64,000 nt of DNA from Deltaproteobacteria bacterium (GTDB lineage: Bacteria; Desulfobacterota; Syntrophia; Syntrophales; JACQWR01), in NCBI GenBank assembly GCA_026388415.1, contig JAPLJV010000042.1, positions 1 to 64,000 of the forward strand, given 5' to 3'. Below are positions 36,264-44,537 of the stretch, piece by piece (position 1 is the stretch's first letter; each line of letters begins with the position of its first letter). A program made the translations under genes and the position numbers. A model generated the notes under the pieces. The model had not been told where the DNA came from. It was given only the letters and a program-made list of their open reading frames with translations, and did not search any database.

Positions 36264-37037
36264 TTAGAAGCTGACCGTCAAGGCAAGGTAGGGCCCGGCA
36301 ATGTTCCCGTTAAAATACGTGTCGCTCTGATCTATGCGTAAAGCGATGATTTTATATCCGGCGTGAATGTCGAGGAAAGGGAATGGCGTAAGCGAAAGAT
36401 CGGCTAAAGCCTCGTACAGATGATTTCCCGAGTAGGCGATGCCCGTGACCTCCGCCCTGGCTTCCAGGATATTAGCGAGAATGCCGATATGAGCGGCAGC
36501 GCCGATCATAGGGATGGGGGCCTTCAATGTGTTTTCTGCCTGTTTTCCGCCACCAGATAAGCTTGCATCGGCCTCAATATATTTTACCTTGCCGATGGCA
36601 CTGATGGAAAAACCGGCCAGGATGTTGCCCGTGTCAATGACATCGTATTTATAGGCCACATCGAGCATCCTTATTTTCAAGCTGGATTCTACCGCAACCC
36701 CTGTGGCAAAAGAAGTGCCGTCGAAATTGATTGGACTGGAAAGTGTAGAGGAACCGGAATAATCAGCCTGAGTATACAACAGGCTCACATGCTGCTTTCC
36801 CAATCCGCCAAAGACCTCAATTGCCGGGTAGGCTTTGGTGCCCATGCCAAGATCGTCTTTTACATTGAACTCCGTTCCCGGCGTGCCGCTGGCGTCTACT
36901 TTCATATCTGTTTTCAATGTCGGGAACCAGTAATAGCCCCTTGCGCCGATCTCAAAGGCCGATGCCGTGTTGGAAAAAGCGATGACCATGACAACGCCTG
37001 CCGTGAGTGAAAGCAATATCTCAAAAAACCTTTTCAT
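36264..37037 (-). CDS. small outer-membrane beta-barrel protein
   Basis: 257 residues with a signal peptide ending at SNTASA, then alternating strands and a C-terminal Phe (YLALTVSF), the outer-membrane signature. GIGARGYYW-like start (EIGARGYYWFPTLKTD) resembles outer-membrane barrels of about eight strands in deltaproteobacteria. Function unknown; its place before the mla genes suggests an envelope role. Confidence 0.75.
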   Translation of the reverse strand: MKRFFEILLSLTAGVVMVIAFSNTASAFEIGARGYYWFPTLKTDMKVDASGTPGTEFNVKDDLGMGTKAYPAIEVFGGLGKQHVSLLYTQADYSGSSTLSSPINFDGTSFATGVAVESSLKIRMLDVAYKYDVIDTGNILAGFSISAIGKVKYIEADASLSGGGKQAENTLKAPIPMIGAAAHIGILANILEARAEVTGIAYSGNHLYEALADLSLTPFPFLDIHAGYKIIALRIDQSDTYFNGNIAGPYLALTVSF

Positions 37038-37128
37038 AAATACCTCCGTAGTTAATTAATTTCCCCGTGTTGTTGTTGGCGCTACTGATGACAAAATATT
37101 CGCAAAATAGCAAGATAAACAATGTTGT

Positions 37129-38274
37129 TTATTTCGTGAAAATCCCGTATTGCAATTTGCGCTGCAGGATATACCGGCCCTGATTATCTACACGGTAAAC
37201 GGCATGCAGGTCATTGACCACGTCGCCTTTTAGATCGAAGCGGATGTTACCGGTCAACCCATCCTTCTTGTTATATTTGGTGTGCAAGTATTCAGATAGC
37301 AATTTTGAGTCGGTTGTCTTCAGTCTTTTCACGCTTTCCGTGATAGCGGCGAAGGCATCACCCGCAAGCAGGGCGTAAGCGGAAGCAGGTCTGGACTTGT
37401 ATGCTTTCTCATAACTATTGATGAATTGCCTGGTCCGCGGAGCATCTATGTCTTTTACCCGTGGCATGCTCAAAAAATAGAATCCCTCTGCCGCCTTTAC
37501 GCCTGAAATTTCAGTCAGCCTGCTGCTGTCTACCGCATCCCCTCCCATAAAGATAACCTCATGCCAGTCCATTTGCTGACGACCTTTGAGGAGTTGAGCG
37601 GCCTCGGGATAAAAACCGGCAAAAAAGACGAAATCCGGACGCGTATCTTTGGCTTTGGCAAGAATGTCGGAATAATCCCCTTTGCCGGGAATCAAGGCAT
37701 CGTAAAAAACAGGGGCGGCCTTGCTGTCATCCAGAAACTCTTTGATAGTTTCGGCTAATCCTTTTCCATAAAGGCTGCCGTCATGCACAATCGCTATCCT
37801 TTTCATTTTCATCTTCTGCATGACCCGGACGGCGGCTTTGGCCTGATTATCATCACGCGGACAGATTCTGAAGAAACGCCCCAAGCCTCTTTCTGTCAGG
37901 GGAACTGCGGTGGCGCCATAGGTTATCTGCATGATCCTGTTTTGATGGAAAACCTGTTGCGTGGCTTCGGTGACCGCAGAGGTGTAGGAGCCGATGACAG
38001 CTATGACGCGCTGCTGGACAAGCCGTTTGGCTGCTGCTCCGGCTGTCTGAGGATTTCCCTGATCGTCTTCATAGATCATCTCAATTTTTTTCCCTAAGAT
38101 ACCGCCGTGGTCATTGGTATTTTGGGCCAGCAGCTCCACAACTTGCCTCGCTTCCATACCCTCTGCCATGTAGTCTCCTGTCAGTGGCCCGATAAAACCA
38201 ATTTTAATCGGTTCGACCGCCCACACAGGATGAGCAAATAACAAAATGATGAGCAATAAATGTAATTTTTTCAT
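37129..38274 (-). CDS. type I periplasmic binding protein (LivK/Peripla_BP_6 type)
   Basis: 381 residues: signal peptide (LLLIILLFAHPVWAVEP), then IKIGFIGPLTGDYMAEGMEARQVVELLAQNTNDHGGILGKK, a standard first lobe, and VIAVIGSYTSAVTEAT. There are no transporter genes nearby, so it is an orphan; it may share the LivHMGF system at 16696-20084 or act as a sensor input. A hairpin-rich segment separates it from the racemase gene upstream. Confidence 0.88.
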   Translation of the reverse strand: MKKLHLLLIILLFAHPVWAVEPIKIGFIGPLTGDYMAEGMEARQVVELLAQNTNDHGGILGKKIEMIYEDDQGNPQTAGAAAKRLVQQRVIAVIGSYTSAVTEATQQVFHQNRIMQITYGATAVPLTERGLGRFFRICPRDDNQAKAAVRVMQKMKMKRIAIVHDGSLYGKGLAETIKEFLDDSKAAPVFYDALIPGKGDYSDILAKAKDTRPDFVFFAGFYPEAAQLLKGRQQMDWHEVIFMGGDAVDSSRLTEISGVKAAEGFYFLSMPRVKDIDAPRTRQFINSYEKAYKSRPASAYALLAGDAFAAITESVKRLKTTDSKLLSEYLHTKYNKKDGLTGNIRFDLKGDVVNDLHAVYRVDNQGRYILQRKLQYGIFTK

Positions 38275-38325
38275 GATGGTGCCTATCCTCCCCCGTTTCC
38301 TATTCTTTCTTTACTTTATGTGCGC

Positions 38326-38392
38326 TAACTTACTAACCCCGCTAAACGGGATAAGTAAGTTTACGAATTTGCCTTCTACCCGAAAGCAAATT
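38326..38392 (-). terminator. two adjacent hairpins after the racemase gene
   Basis: 38327-38341 pairs with 38347-38361 (13 of 15 bases, five-base loop) and AATTTGC (38366-38372) pairs with GCAAATT (38386-38392). They lie directly downstream of the racemase stop. There is no T-run, so a plain intrinsic terminator is not certain. Confidence 0.35.
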
Positions 38393-38400
38393 TTAACTTA

Positions 38401-40347
38401 CTAATAATCCCAACAAAACGTCACCCCGCTCGTCGGAAACACCCAATCGTTTTTATGGACGCGCAAATTGATACTTTCTCTCCCCCTGATCAGGGTCGGA
38501 TAGGGGTGTTTGCCGGCGAAGAATGGTATCTCTCTGACATTAGCAAGATTAGTTCCCTGCCAGTTAAAGGTAATGTCCAGACCCCGGATGGGGTAGATGA
38601 GGTAGACAGAAAAATCGCGGTTCTTCCTGGATTTTTTGGTCATAATCTCAATTTCTACTTTAACTTCGCGGCCTGTTTTTTCTGCAAGGTCTTCTCCGCC
38701 GCACCAAGTCTCGTAGCCCCGAACCGTCATTTCCGTTTTGAACAGGGGGATGTCGGCATCATCAATGCGCACCCGCTGGATCCGGAAGTCGCGGGCGGCC
38801 TGCAGTTCGTCCTCGCTGTTTAAAAGCCAGCGGTACTCGCAGCGGGGGTCCTCTAAAAGGGCCGCCAACTGTTCGTTATTTTCAGCGCAACCGATCATGA
38901 ATATATCGGCGGTCAATGTCTTGCGATATGCCACTTTCGTGATGACTTTAAAATATTTCCGGCACGTCGGATCAGCGGCAACCTCGGCTGCCGAAAATTC
39001 TTCCAGGCGAATGTCATAGCGAAAATTGCTGCGCAGCTCTAATTGCCTGTCTTCCTTGCCGAAAAAAGTTTCCAGCATGGCGAAATAGATAGCGTCGCCG
39101 AATTCCGCATCGTTTACCCTCGTGTGCAGGCAGCGACGGATGACATTGTCCAGACGGGAAACGGATTTTTCCTCATCAGGGATAAATATCCTCTTCAGGC
39201 GCGGTTCTACAGAATCAGCCTTGCCCTTCTGCAGAAAAACCCGGGGGGCGCGTTTTCCCAGGGCGCAAAGGATTTCGTAACTGATCGTCCGGGCCTTGGC
39301 GGCAAGTTCGTCGGCAGTAATCTCCTCTCCGCCTTGGCATCCCAGCAGGACAACTTCGTCGCCGATCAGCACGTCCGGTATATGACTGACATCCAGCGTA
39401 CACATGTCCATGGAAACGCGTCCCACCACGGGCGCCCGTCTTCCTCTGATCAGGACTGCCCCCCGATTGGAAAGGAGCAGCCCGTATCCGTCGCCGTATC
39501 CTACCGGGATAGTGGCAATTTTCGTTGGTCCGGAGGTAATAAAAGTACTGCCGTAACCGATTCTGGAATTAGAGGGGAAATCTTTTATCAGCAGGACTCT
39601 GGTTTTAAAGCTCATAACCGGCGTCAGACTGGCCTTGGTCGTGGTTTCCGGGGAGGGATGAACCCCATAGGTCATCAGGCCGGGACGCACCATATCCAGA
39701 TGAAAATCGGGATAATTAAGGATGGCCCCGCTATTGGCTATATGCCGTAGGGGGATGGTAATATTATGTTCTTGCAGCTCCCGGAGCAATTCCTGGAACA
39801 AGCGCCACTGGTCATCGTTATAAGCCGTCGTTGTCTCGCTCTGGGCCAGGTGGGTGAAAATACCCTCGATATGAACATTGGAAAACCCCATGATTTCCTG
39901 AATCATCGCGAGGGAGTTCTGATACATCGTTCCTCCCCGGCCCATCCCGGTATCAACCTCGATATGAATACGGGCCTGCCTGCCTGCCTGATGATATTTT
40001 TCTTGTAGATTCCGGGCAAAATGGAGGTCCGAGACGGAAGGGATGAGATTATACTTGATAATCTCCTGAATATCCTGGTTTGTTGAGGGACTGAGGATGA
40101 TTATGGGGGCCGAGATGCCTCCGACTCGCAGTTGCACCCCTTCATCGGCGTTGGCGACGCCCAGTGCTGAGGCGCCACTCTGCAGCGCGACATGAGAGAT
40201 TTCGATGGCTCCATGACCATAGGCATCTGCCTTGACCACCTGGAGAATCTTGACCAGCGGGCCCACTAATCTTCTGACTTCAGTAAGATTACTGGTAAAA
40301 TTATCAAGCTCGACTTCCACCCAGCTCCGGTATTGCGGTTCCGCCAT
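38401..40347 (-). CDS. alr: alanine racemase with a large unexplained C-terminal domain
   Basis: 648 residues, against the usual 360-400. Residues 1 to about 380 are a complete PLP-dependent alanine racemase that makes D-Ala for the cell wall: KADAYGHG with the PLP Lys39, RPGLMTYGV, RIGYGSTF with the catalytic Tyr near 275 and MDMCTLDVS. From about 385 to the end is an extra region of about 260 residues (DNVIRRCLHTRVNDAEFGDAIYFAMLETFFGKEDRQLELRSN in pieces) that I cannot place; it is rich in charged and aromatic residues and has no membrane segment. The second of two adjacent ATG is preferred (GAGG five bases upstream). The gene overlaps the cyclase stop, so the two are translationally coupled. 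Confidence 0.88.
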   Translation of the reverse strand: MAEPQYRSWVEVELDNFTSNLTEVRRLVGPLVKILQVVKADAYGHGAIEISHVALQSGASALGVANADEGVQLRVGGISAPIIILSPSTNQDIQEIIKYNLIPSVSDLHFARNLQEKYHQAGRQARIHIEVDTGMGRGGTMYQNSLAMIQEIMGFSNVHIEGIFTHLAQSETTTAYNDDQWRLFQELLRELQEHNITIPLRHIANSGAILNYPDFHLDMVRPGLMTYGVHPSPETTTKASLTPVMSFKTRVLLIKDFPSNSRIGYGSTFITSGPTKIATIPVGYGDGYGLLLSNRGAVLIRGRRAPVVGRVSMDMCTLDVSHIPDVLIGDEVVLLGCQGGEEITADELAAKARTISYEILCALGKRAPRVFLQKGKADSVEPRLKRIFIPDEEKSVSRLDNVIRRCLHTRVNDAEFGDAIYFAMLETFFGKEDRQLELRSNFRYDIRLEEFSAAEVAADPTCRKYFKVITKVAYRKTLTADIFMIGCAENNEQLAALLEDPRCEYRWLLNSEDELQAARDFRIQRVRIDDADIPLFKTEMTVRGYETWCGGEDLAEKTGREVKVEIEIMTKKSRKNRDFSVYLIYPIRGLDITFNWQGTNLANVREIPFFAGKHPYPTLIRGRESINLRVHKNDWVFPTSGVTFCWDY

Positions 40348-42596
40348 CATTTCCTCGTCATGGTGAAAACGCCATCCCATGGTTGAGGAGGCGGATTTTC
40401 CTTCAATTCCTGGCAGCGCGTCAGGTAGAGCTTGGCGGGCGGGTCGTCAGGTCTGATTTCCATAACCTTTTGGAAAGTGGCAATCGCGTCATCCCAGCGG
40501 GCTTGCTTGTACAGCGAAATCCCTGCTTCAAAATGCTGCACGAGGGGCTGCACCGTGGCGGCATCCTTCTTTTCACAGAGGATCTCATAGATTTTCACGG
40601 GCAGCTTTTTCCCTTTGACCCGCACGGCGTCCAATTCCCGGCAGCACAGATCGTCTTTCACAATGGCGTAGGTGAATTCGCTGGTGACGATATTGGTGCC
40701 ATATTCCTTGTTGATGCCCTCCAGCCGCGAGGCCAGGTTCACGCTGTCGCCCATGACGGTATAGTCAAAACGCATCTGGGAACCCATATTACCCACCACC
40801 ATATCGCCCGTATTGATGCCCACGCCGATATTCATGGGCGGCTTGCCCTCGGCGCTCCATTTGACCTGGAGCTTCTTCAACGCCGCCATCATTTCCAGGG
40901 CAGTCTTGCAGGCGCGCAAAGCGTGATCCGGCTGGTCAAGGGGTGCGCCATAGACTGCCATGATCGCATCGCCCATGTATTTATCCAGCAGGCCGTCGTA
41001 CTTGAATACGATATCCGTCATGGCGGTAAGGTATTCGTTCAAGAGATGCACGAGCTCTTCCGGCGTCAGTTGTTCCGATATGGTCGTAAATCCCCGGATA
41101 TCGGAGAACAGGGCCGTCAGTTGCTTCTTGTCGCCGCCCAGTTTGAGCTTGGTCGGATCCTTCAGCATCTCCGTGATTACCGAAGCCGTCAGGTAATACT
41201 GGAAGGCGTTCCGGACCTTCTTCTTCTCCCTCTCCTCGGTCATGTAGCGGTAAACGGTGATACCCAGATAGACGGTAAGCATCGTCAATACCGGATAAAC
41301 CAGATTGAGCCATATATTGTAGCGGGAAAACAGAAAGACATTTACTATGAAAAAAGCGCCCGTAAAGAGGATGGCGATGAGCATCCCCTGAATGGCCTTT
41401 ACCCTCGGGATGATAGTACCCATGATGAGTCCGAAGACGATGATGGAGACGATATCGAGAAACTTTATCCACCAGGATTGTCTCAGGAAATTATTGTGCA
41501 GAATATTGTCAATAACGGTCGCATGGATCTCCACACCGGGATAGACGGCGCTGAAAGGGGTTACCCGCAGGTCATAGATGCCCGTAGCCGTAGCGCCGAC
41601 AATTACGATTTTGCCGCGGAGTTTTTCCGGCGGGATGCGGTTGGCGATGATGTCGGCAATGGAGTAGTGCGGGAATGTCCGGGCAGGGCCTAAGTAATTG
41701 ACGAGCACCCGGCCCGTGTCGTCAGTAGGGATCTCCACCTTGTCAATGGTTACTCCCTCGACGCCAAATCCCCCCAGGCGCAGGAGGACCGTGGGGAAGT
41801 CCATGTACTGGGTCAAGAGCGACAGAGCCAGGGATGAGTAATAGCTGTCGCGAAACTTGATGACGAGCGGCGACCAGCGGATGGCTCCGTCGCTATCGGG
41901 AAAGGCATTGAAATAACCGCTGTTTTCTCCCGCGGCGGATATTTGTTTCAGATTCGGCACCGCCGCATAGGCATGGATTATGGCAGCTTCATTAACATTT
42001 TTAGCGGCTTTGACCATGGCATATTTGGAGCTTACGATATCCTCCTCGGAAGCTTCAATATCCTTGGCCGTAAGATGACCAACCTCCTTGGCGGAGGTAT
42101 GGAAAAAATAGCCCAGGGTAACATTCTTGGCCGTTTCAATGGCCTTGGCGAAGGCGCCGTCCGTATCGGCCAATTCCATTTTTTTGCCCATCAGGGCCAG
42201 CAGCCGGTTGTCAGCCAGACCCATTTTTCGGGCTTCCTGCGCCAATTCGTTAATCGTTTTCAAACTGGAGTTCTCATCCGGTTCGGCAAAAACAACATCA
42301 AACCCAACTGCTTTCACGCCGTTTTTCTGGAGCGTCTCGACCAGCCTCGCGAGCGTTGTCCTGGGCCATGGCCAGCGGCCCAGCTCCGTCAGGCTCTTTT
42401 CGTCTATCGTGGCAATAACCGTTTCTCCACCAGAGGGAAGCGCCCCCCGGGAAAGGATTCGCAAGTCCAGGGCCTTCAGTTCCATGAAGCGCAGGAAAGG
42501 AGCGTCAAAGAAGAATAGCGTGACCGCCAGCAGGATAATCAGAACGGTAATTTTCAAAGGTGAAACGGAAATCAGTTTTTTTAGTGCGTTATTCAT
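40347..42596 (-). CDS. CHASE2-domain adenylate/guanylate cyclase with TPR tail
   Basis: 749-residue membrane sensor. N-terminal TM (ITVLIILLAVTLFFF), extracytoplasmic CHASE2 domain (about 35-385, with IATIDEKSLTELGRWPWPR and VIVGATATGIYDLRVTPF), three TM helices (about 390-455), class III cyclase catalytic domain (about 490-670: ALFSDIRGFTTISE with a metal Asp, DKYMGDAIMAVYG, DYTVMGDSVNLASRLE) and a C-terminal TPR pair. It should make cAMP in response to an unknown envelope signal. It is coupled to the racemase gene downstream, hinting at a link to wall synthesis. AAGGGGCTGAAAG precedes the ATG. Confidence 0.92.
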   Translation of the reverse strand: MNNALKKLISVSPLKITVLIILLAVTLFFFDAPFLRFMELKALDLRILSRGALPSGGETVIATIDEKSLTELGRWPWPRTTLARLVETLQKNGVKAVGFDVVFAEPDENSSLKTINELAQEARKMGLADNRLLALMGKKMELADTDGAFAKAIETAKNVTLGYFFHTSAKEVGHLTAKDIEASEEDIVSSKYAMVKAAKNVNEAAIIHAYAAVPNLKQISAAGENSGYFNAFPDSDGAIRWSPLVIKFRDSYYSSLALSLLTQYMDFPTVLLRLGGFGVEGVTIDKVEIPTDDTGRVLVNYLGPARTFPHYSIADIIANRIPPEKLRGKIVIVGATATGIYDLRVTPFSAVYPGVEIHATVIDNILHNNFLRQSWWIKFLDIVSIIVFGLIMGTIIPRVKAIQGMLIAILFTGAFFIVNVFLFSRYNIWLNLVYPVLTMLTVYLGITVYRYMTEEREKKKVRNAFQYYLTASVITEMLKDPTKLKLGGDKKQLTALFSDIRGFTTISEQLTPEELVHLLNEYLTAMTDIVFKYDGLLDKYMGDAIMAVYGAPLDQPDHALRACKTALEMMAALKKLQVKWSAEGKPPMNIGVGINTGDMVVGNMGSQMRFDYTVMGDSVNLASRLEGINKEYGTNIVTSEFTYAIVKDDLCCRELDAVRVKGKKLPVKIYEILCEKKDAATVQPLVQHFEAGISLYKQARWDDAIATFQKVMEIRPDDPPAKLYLTRCQELKENPPPQPWDGVFTMTRK

Positions 42597-42791
42597 CTTT
42601 CAGCCCCTTGACCTCGGTAAAAATTTTGCAAATCATATCAGAGAAGCGAGTAAAGTCAAGGTAAACTGGTCAAGAAAGGCCGGGCGTTATATTCCATTGG
42701 CAAATGAGTGGGCCAGGGGTGATTTACCGGCGGCCACATAGCTGACCTGGTCATGATAAACGCGTTAAAAACTTGACAAATCAGGAGGGTT

Positions 42792-42884
42792 GTGCGCCAC
42801 TTCAACAAGGTCGCCGCCGTTTGCGAACATAAATGCGTTATCAGCATGGCAAAGAACTGGCAGACGATCTCCGCGAACTTGTGA
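42792..42884 (+). other. short frame(s) upstream of the PP2C gene, probably a decayed small gene
   Basis: A GTG at 42792 with CAGGAGGG before it opens 30 codons (RHFNKVAAVCEHKCVISMAK...). A second frame that ends KELADDLRELVKAL with a TGA overlapping the PP2C ATG as ATGA looks like a genuine C-terminus. One base added near 42850 would join the two into a 36-residue or similar protein. No family recognised. Confidence 0.3.
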
Positions 42885-42891
42885 AGGCGTT

Positions 42892-43713
42892 ATGATAAAA
42901 AGATTTCAGTTAATGGCAGTCGGACAAACAAACGTGGGCAGAGTCCGGAAAAACAACGAGGATGCCTTTACCCTTTCGCTGGATAAAGGCTTGCTGATTG
43001 TAGCCGACGGCATGGGTGGCGCTGCTTCCGGCGAAATAGCAAGCCGTATGGCCGTGGACGTGATCAGAAGTTACTTTAACGAGTCGGCGGCAAGCACCAG
43101 GACTCCCCTTATCGGGAAATATAATGACGATTTTACCGATATCACCAACCGCTTGGGCTCTGCGATCCGCCTGGCAAACATGGCCATTTACGAAGCGTCC
43201 CGGAGTAACGCTCAATGGCATGGCATGGGAACGACCATTGTATGCGCCCTGCTGCATAACCGTAAGCTGTGCATCGCCCATGTGGGCGACAGCCGGCTTT
43301 ACTTGATTCGTGCCGGCGACATAGAACAGCTCACGGATGATCACTCCGTCGTGGCCGAGCAGGTGAAGCGTGAACTCATCAGTCGAGAAGAGGCGGAGAA
43401 ATCTGAAATCAGGAACATACTGACCCGGGCCGTCGGTACAGAAGCCGAAGTAGCGGTGGATCTCAACGAGCTGAACTTGCTGGGTGATGACATGCTGGTC
43501 CTCTGTACCGATGGCTTGACCAATATGGTTCGTGATGAAGAGATCCTCTCCGTGGTGCTTGCCGGGCAAGATCCAGCTGTTGCCAGTCAAAGGCTTGTTG
43601 AGATGGCCAACGAGGCAGGGGGGCGGGATAATATTACCGCAGTTGTAGCGAACATCCTCGAAGAAAGCTGGCTTTCTTCGTTAATCAATTTTTTCACCAG
43701 GCGCAGGAGGTGA
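42892..43713 (+). CDS. PP2C-family serine/threonine protein phosphatase
   Basis: 273 residues from the ATG at 42892 (AAGGCGTT before it). Metal-binding motifs of the PP2C/Stp1 type: VRKNNEDAF, LLIVADGMGGAASGE, IAHVGDSRLYLIR, MLVLCTDGLTNMV and GGRDNITAVV. It removes phosphate from Ser/Thr-phosphorylated proteins in the cytoplasm. Its partner is usually an FHA protein and a kinase; the next gene is the start of an FHA gene that is broken off, and no kinase is in the window. Confidence 0.92.
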   Translation: MIKRFQLMAVGQTNVGRVRKNNEDAFTLSLDKGLLIVADGMGGAASGEIASRMAVDVIRSYFNESAASTRTPLIGKYNDDFTDITNRLGSAIRLANMAIYEASRSNAQWHGMGTTIVCALLHNRKLCIAHVGDSRLYLIRAGDIEQLTDDHSVVAEQVKRELISREEAEKSEIRNILTRAVGTEAEVAVDLNELNLLGDDMLVLCTDGLTNMVRDEEILSVVLAGQDPAVASQRLVEMANEAGGRDNITAVVANILEESWLSSLINFFTRRRR

Positions 43714-43716
43714 AAC

Positions 43717-43830
43717 ATGACGAAACTCCAGATAAAATTTAAGGATGCCGTTATCAATTTAATATTTCTACTTATTTCTGAGCAAGCCCGGTTTTTACCG
43801 TTATCTCCCGCCCGTCCGTGGTCAAGGTAA
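43717..43830 (+). pseudogene. truncated FHA-domain gene
   Basis: GGAGGTGAAAC is followed by ATG at 43717 and the text MTKLQIKFKDAVIN, the normal opening strand of FHA proteins that follow PP2C genes. After about 14 residues the similarity ends and the frame runs into the reverse strand of the comEC 3' end, stopping at 43828. A deletion or rearrangement must have fused the start of the FHA gene to the comEC tail. Confidence 0.55.
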
Positions 43831-44537
43831 TGGCGCCGTGGAGGTCGGTCCGGTATATCCTGGCCGGCAGCGCCGCATAACGCTTCAGGACGTCGGGGTG
43901 GGGGAGGTTGAAGGCGTTCTCCTGGCCGCAACTGATGATCGCGATGCGGGGCCGAACCGCCTTGAGGAAAGGCACGCTGCTGGAACTAAGGCTGCCATGA
44001 TGGGGAACAAAAAGGACATCGCTTATAATGTCAGCCCCAATCGCCATGATTTTGTTCTCCATGACGTCGGAGATATCACCGGGAAAGAGGAAGCCGGTTT
44101 GCCCGAAAACCATTCTGATGACCAGCGAAGAATCGTTCGTTTCCCGAAACAGAGCCGCCTGGCTTTTCAACGACTGGGGCGATGCGCCGGCATTAAATAC
44201 GGTGACGCCGACGCCGTTGATCACTATACGCGTCAATTTTTCCTTTACGATCCGGTGCATGACGCCTTTCTCTTTGATAATCTTCAGGAAATTTTCATAA
44301 TCTTCCGTGGCCGGGATTTGGCCGTTCGTCCAGACCTCCCGGACCGGGAAATTCTTCAGAATATGCAGCAGCCCCAGCAAATGGTCGGGATGGGCGTGCG
44401 TCAAGACCAGCACGTCTAACTTGCTGATTCTTTGCCGCCATAGATAAGGGGCGAGCACAAATTTACCAATATCGAAAGTCCCCATGGCGCTTCCTCCCCC
44501 GTCAATGAGCATATTTCCCCCTGCCGGCAGGCGGATC
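43772..44537 (-). pseudogene. comEC: comEC 3' part (MBL-fold domain), separated by the element
   Basis: The C-terminal metallo-beta-lactamase-like domain of the DNA-uptake channel ComEC. HAHPDH (LVLTHAHPDHLLGLLH), GDISDV, VPHHGS and the comEC frame RLPAGGNMLIDGGGSAMGTFD are present. In the intact gene it follows directly on DVGQGSATL, now at 54383 onwards. The piece still has its own ATG (44512), overlapping the recombinase stop at 44502-44504, so the domain could be made separately by coupling to the recombinase. Confidence 0.9.

Noticed and set aside
40383-41693. 436-codon open frame on the plus strand
   Set aside because: It is the exact shadow of the CHASE2 cyclase gene, has histidine- and arginine-rich nonsense composition and no ribosome site.
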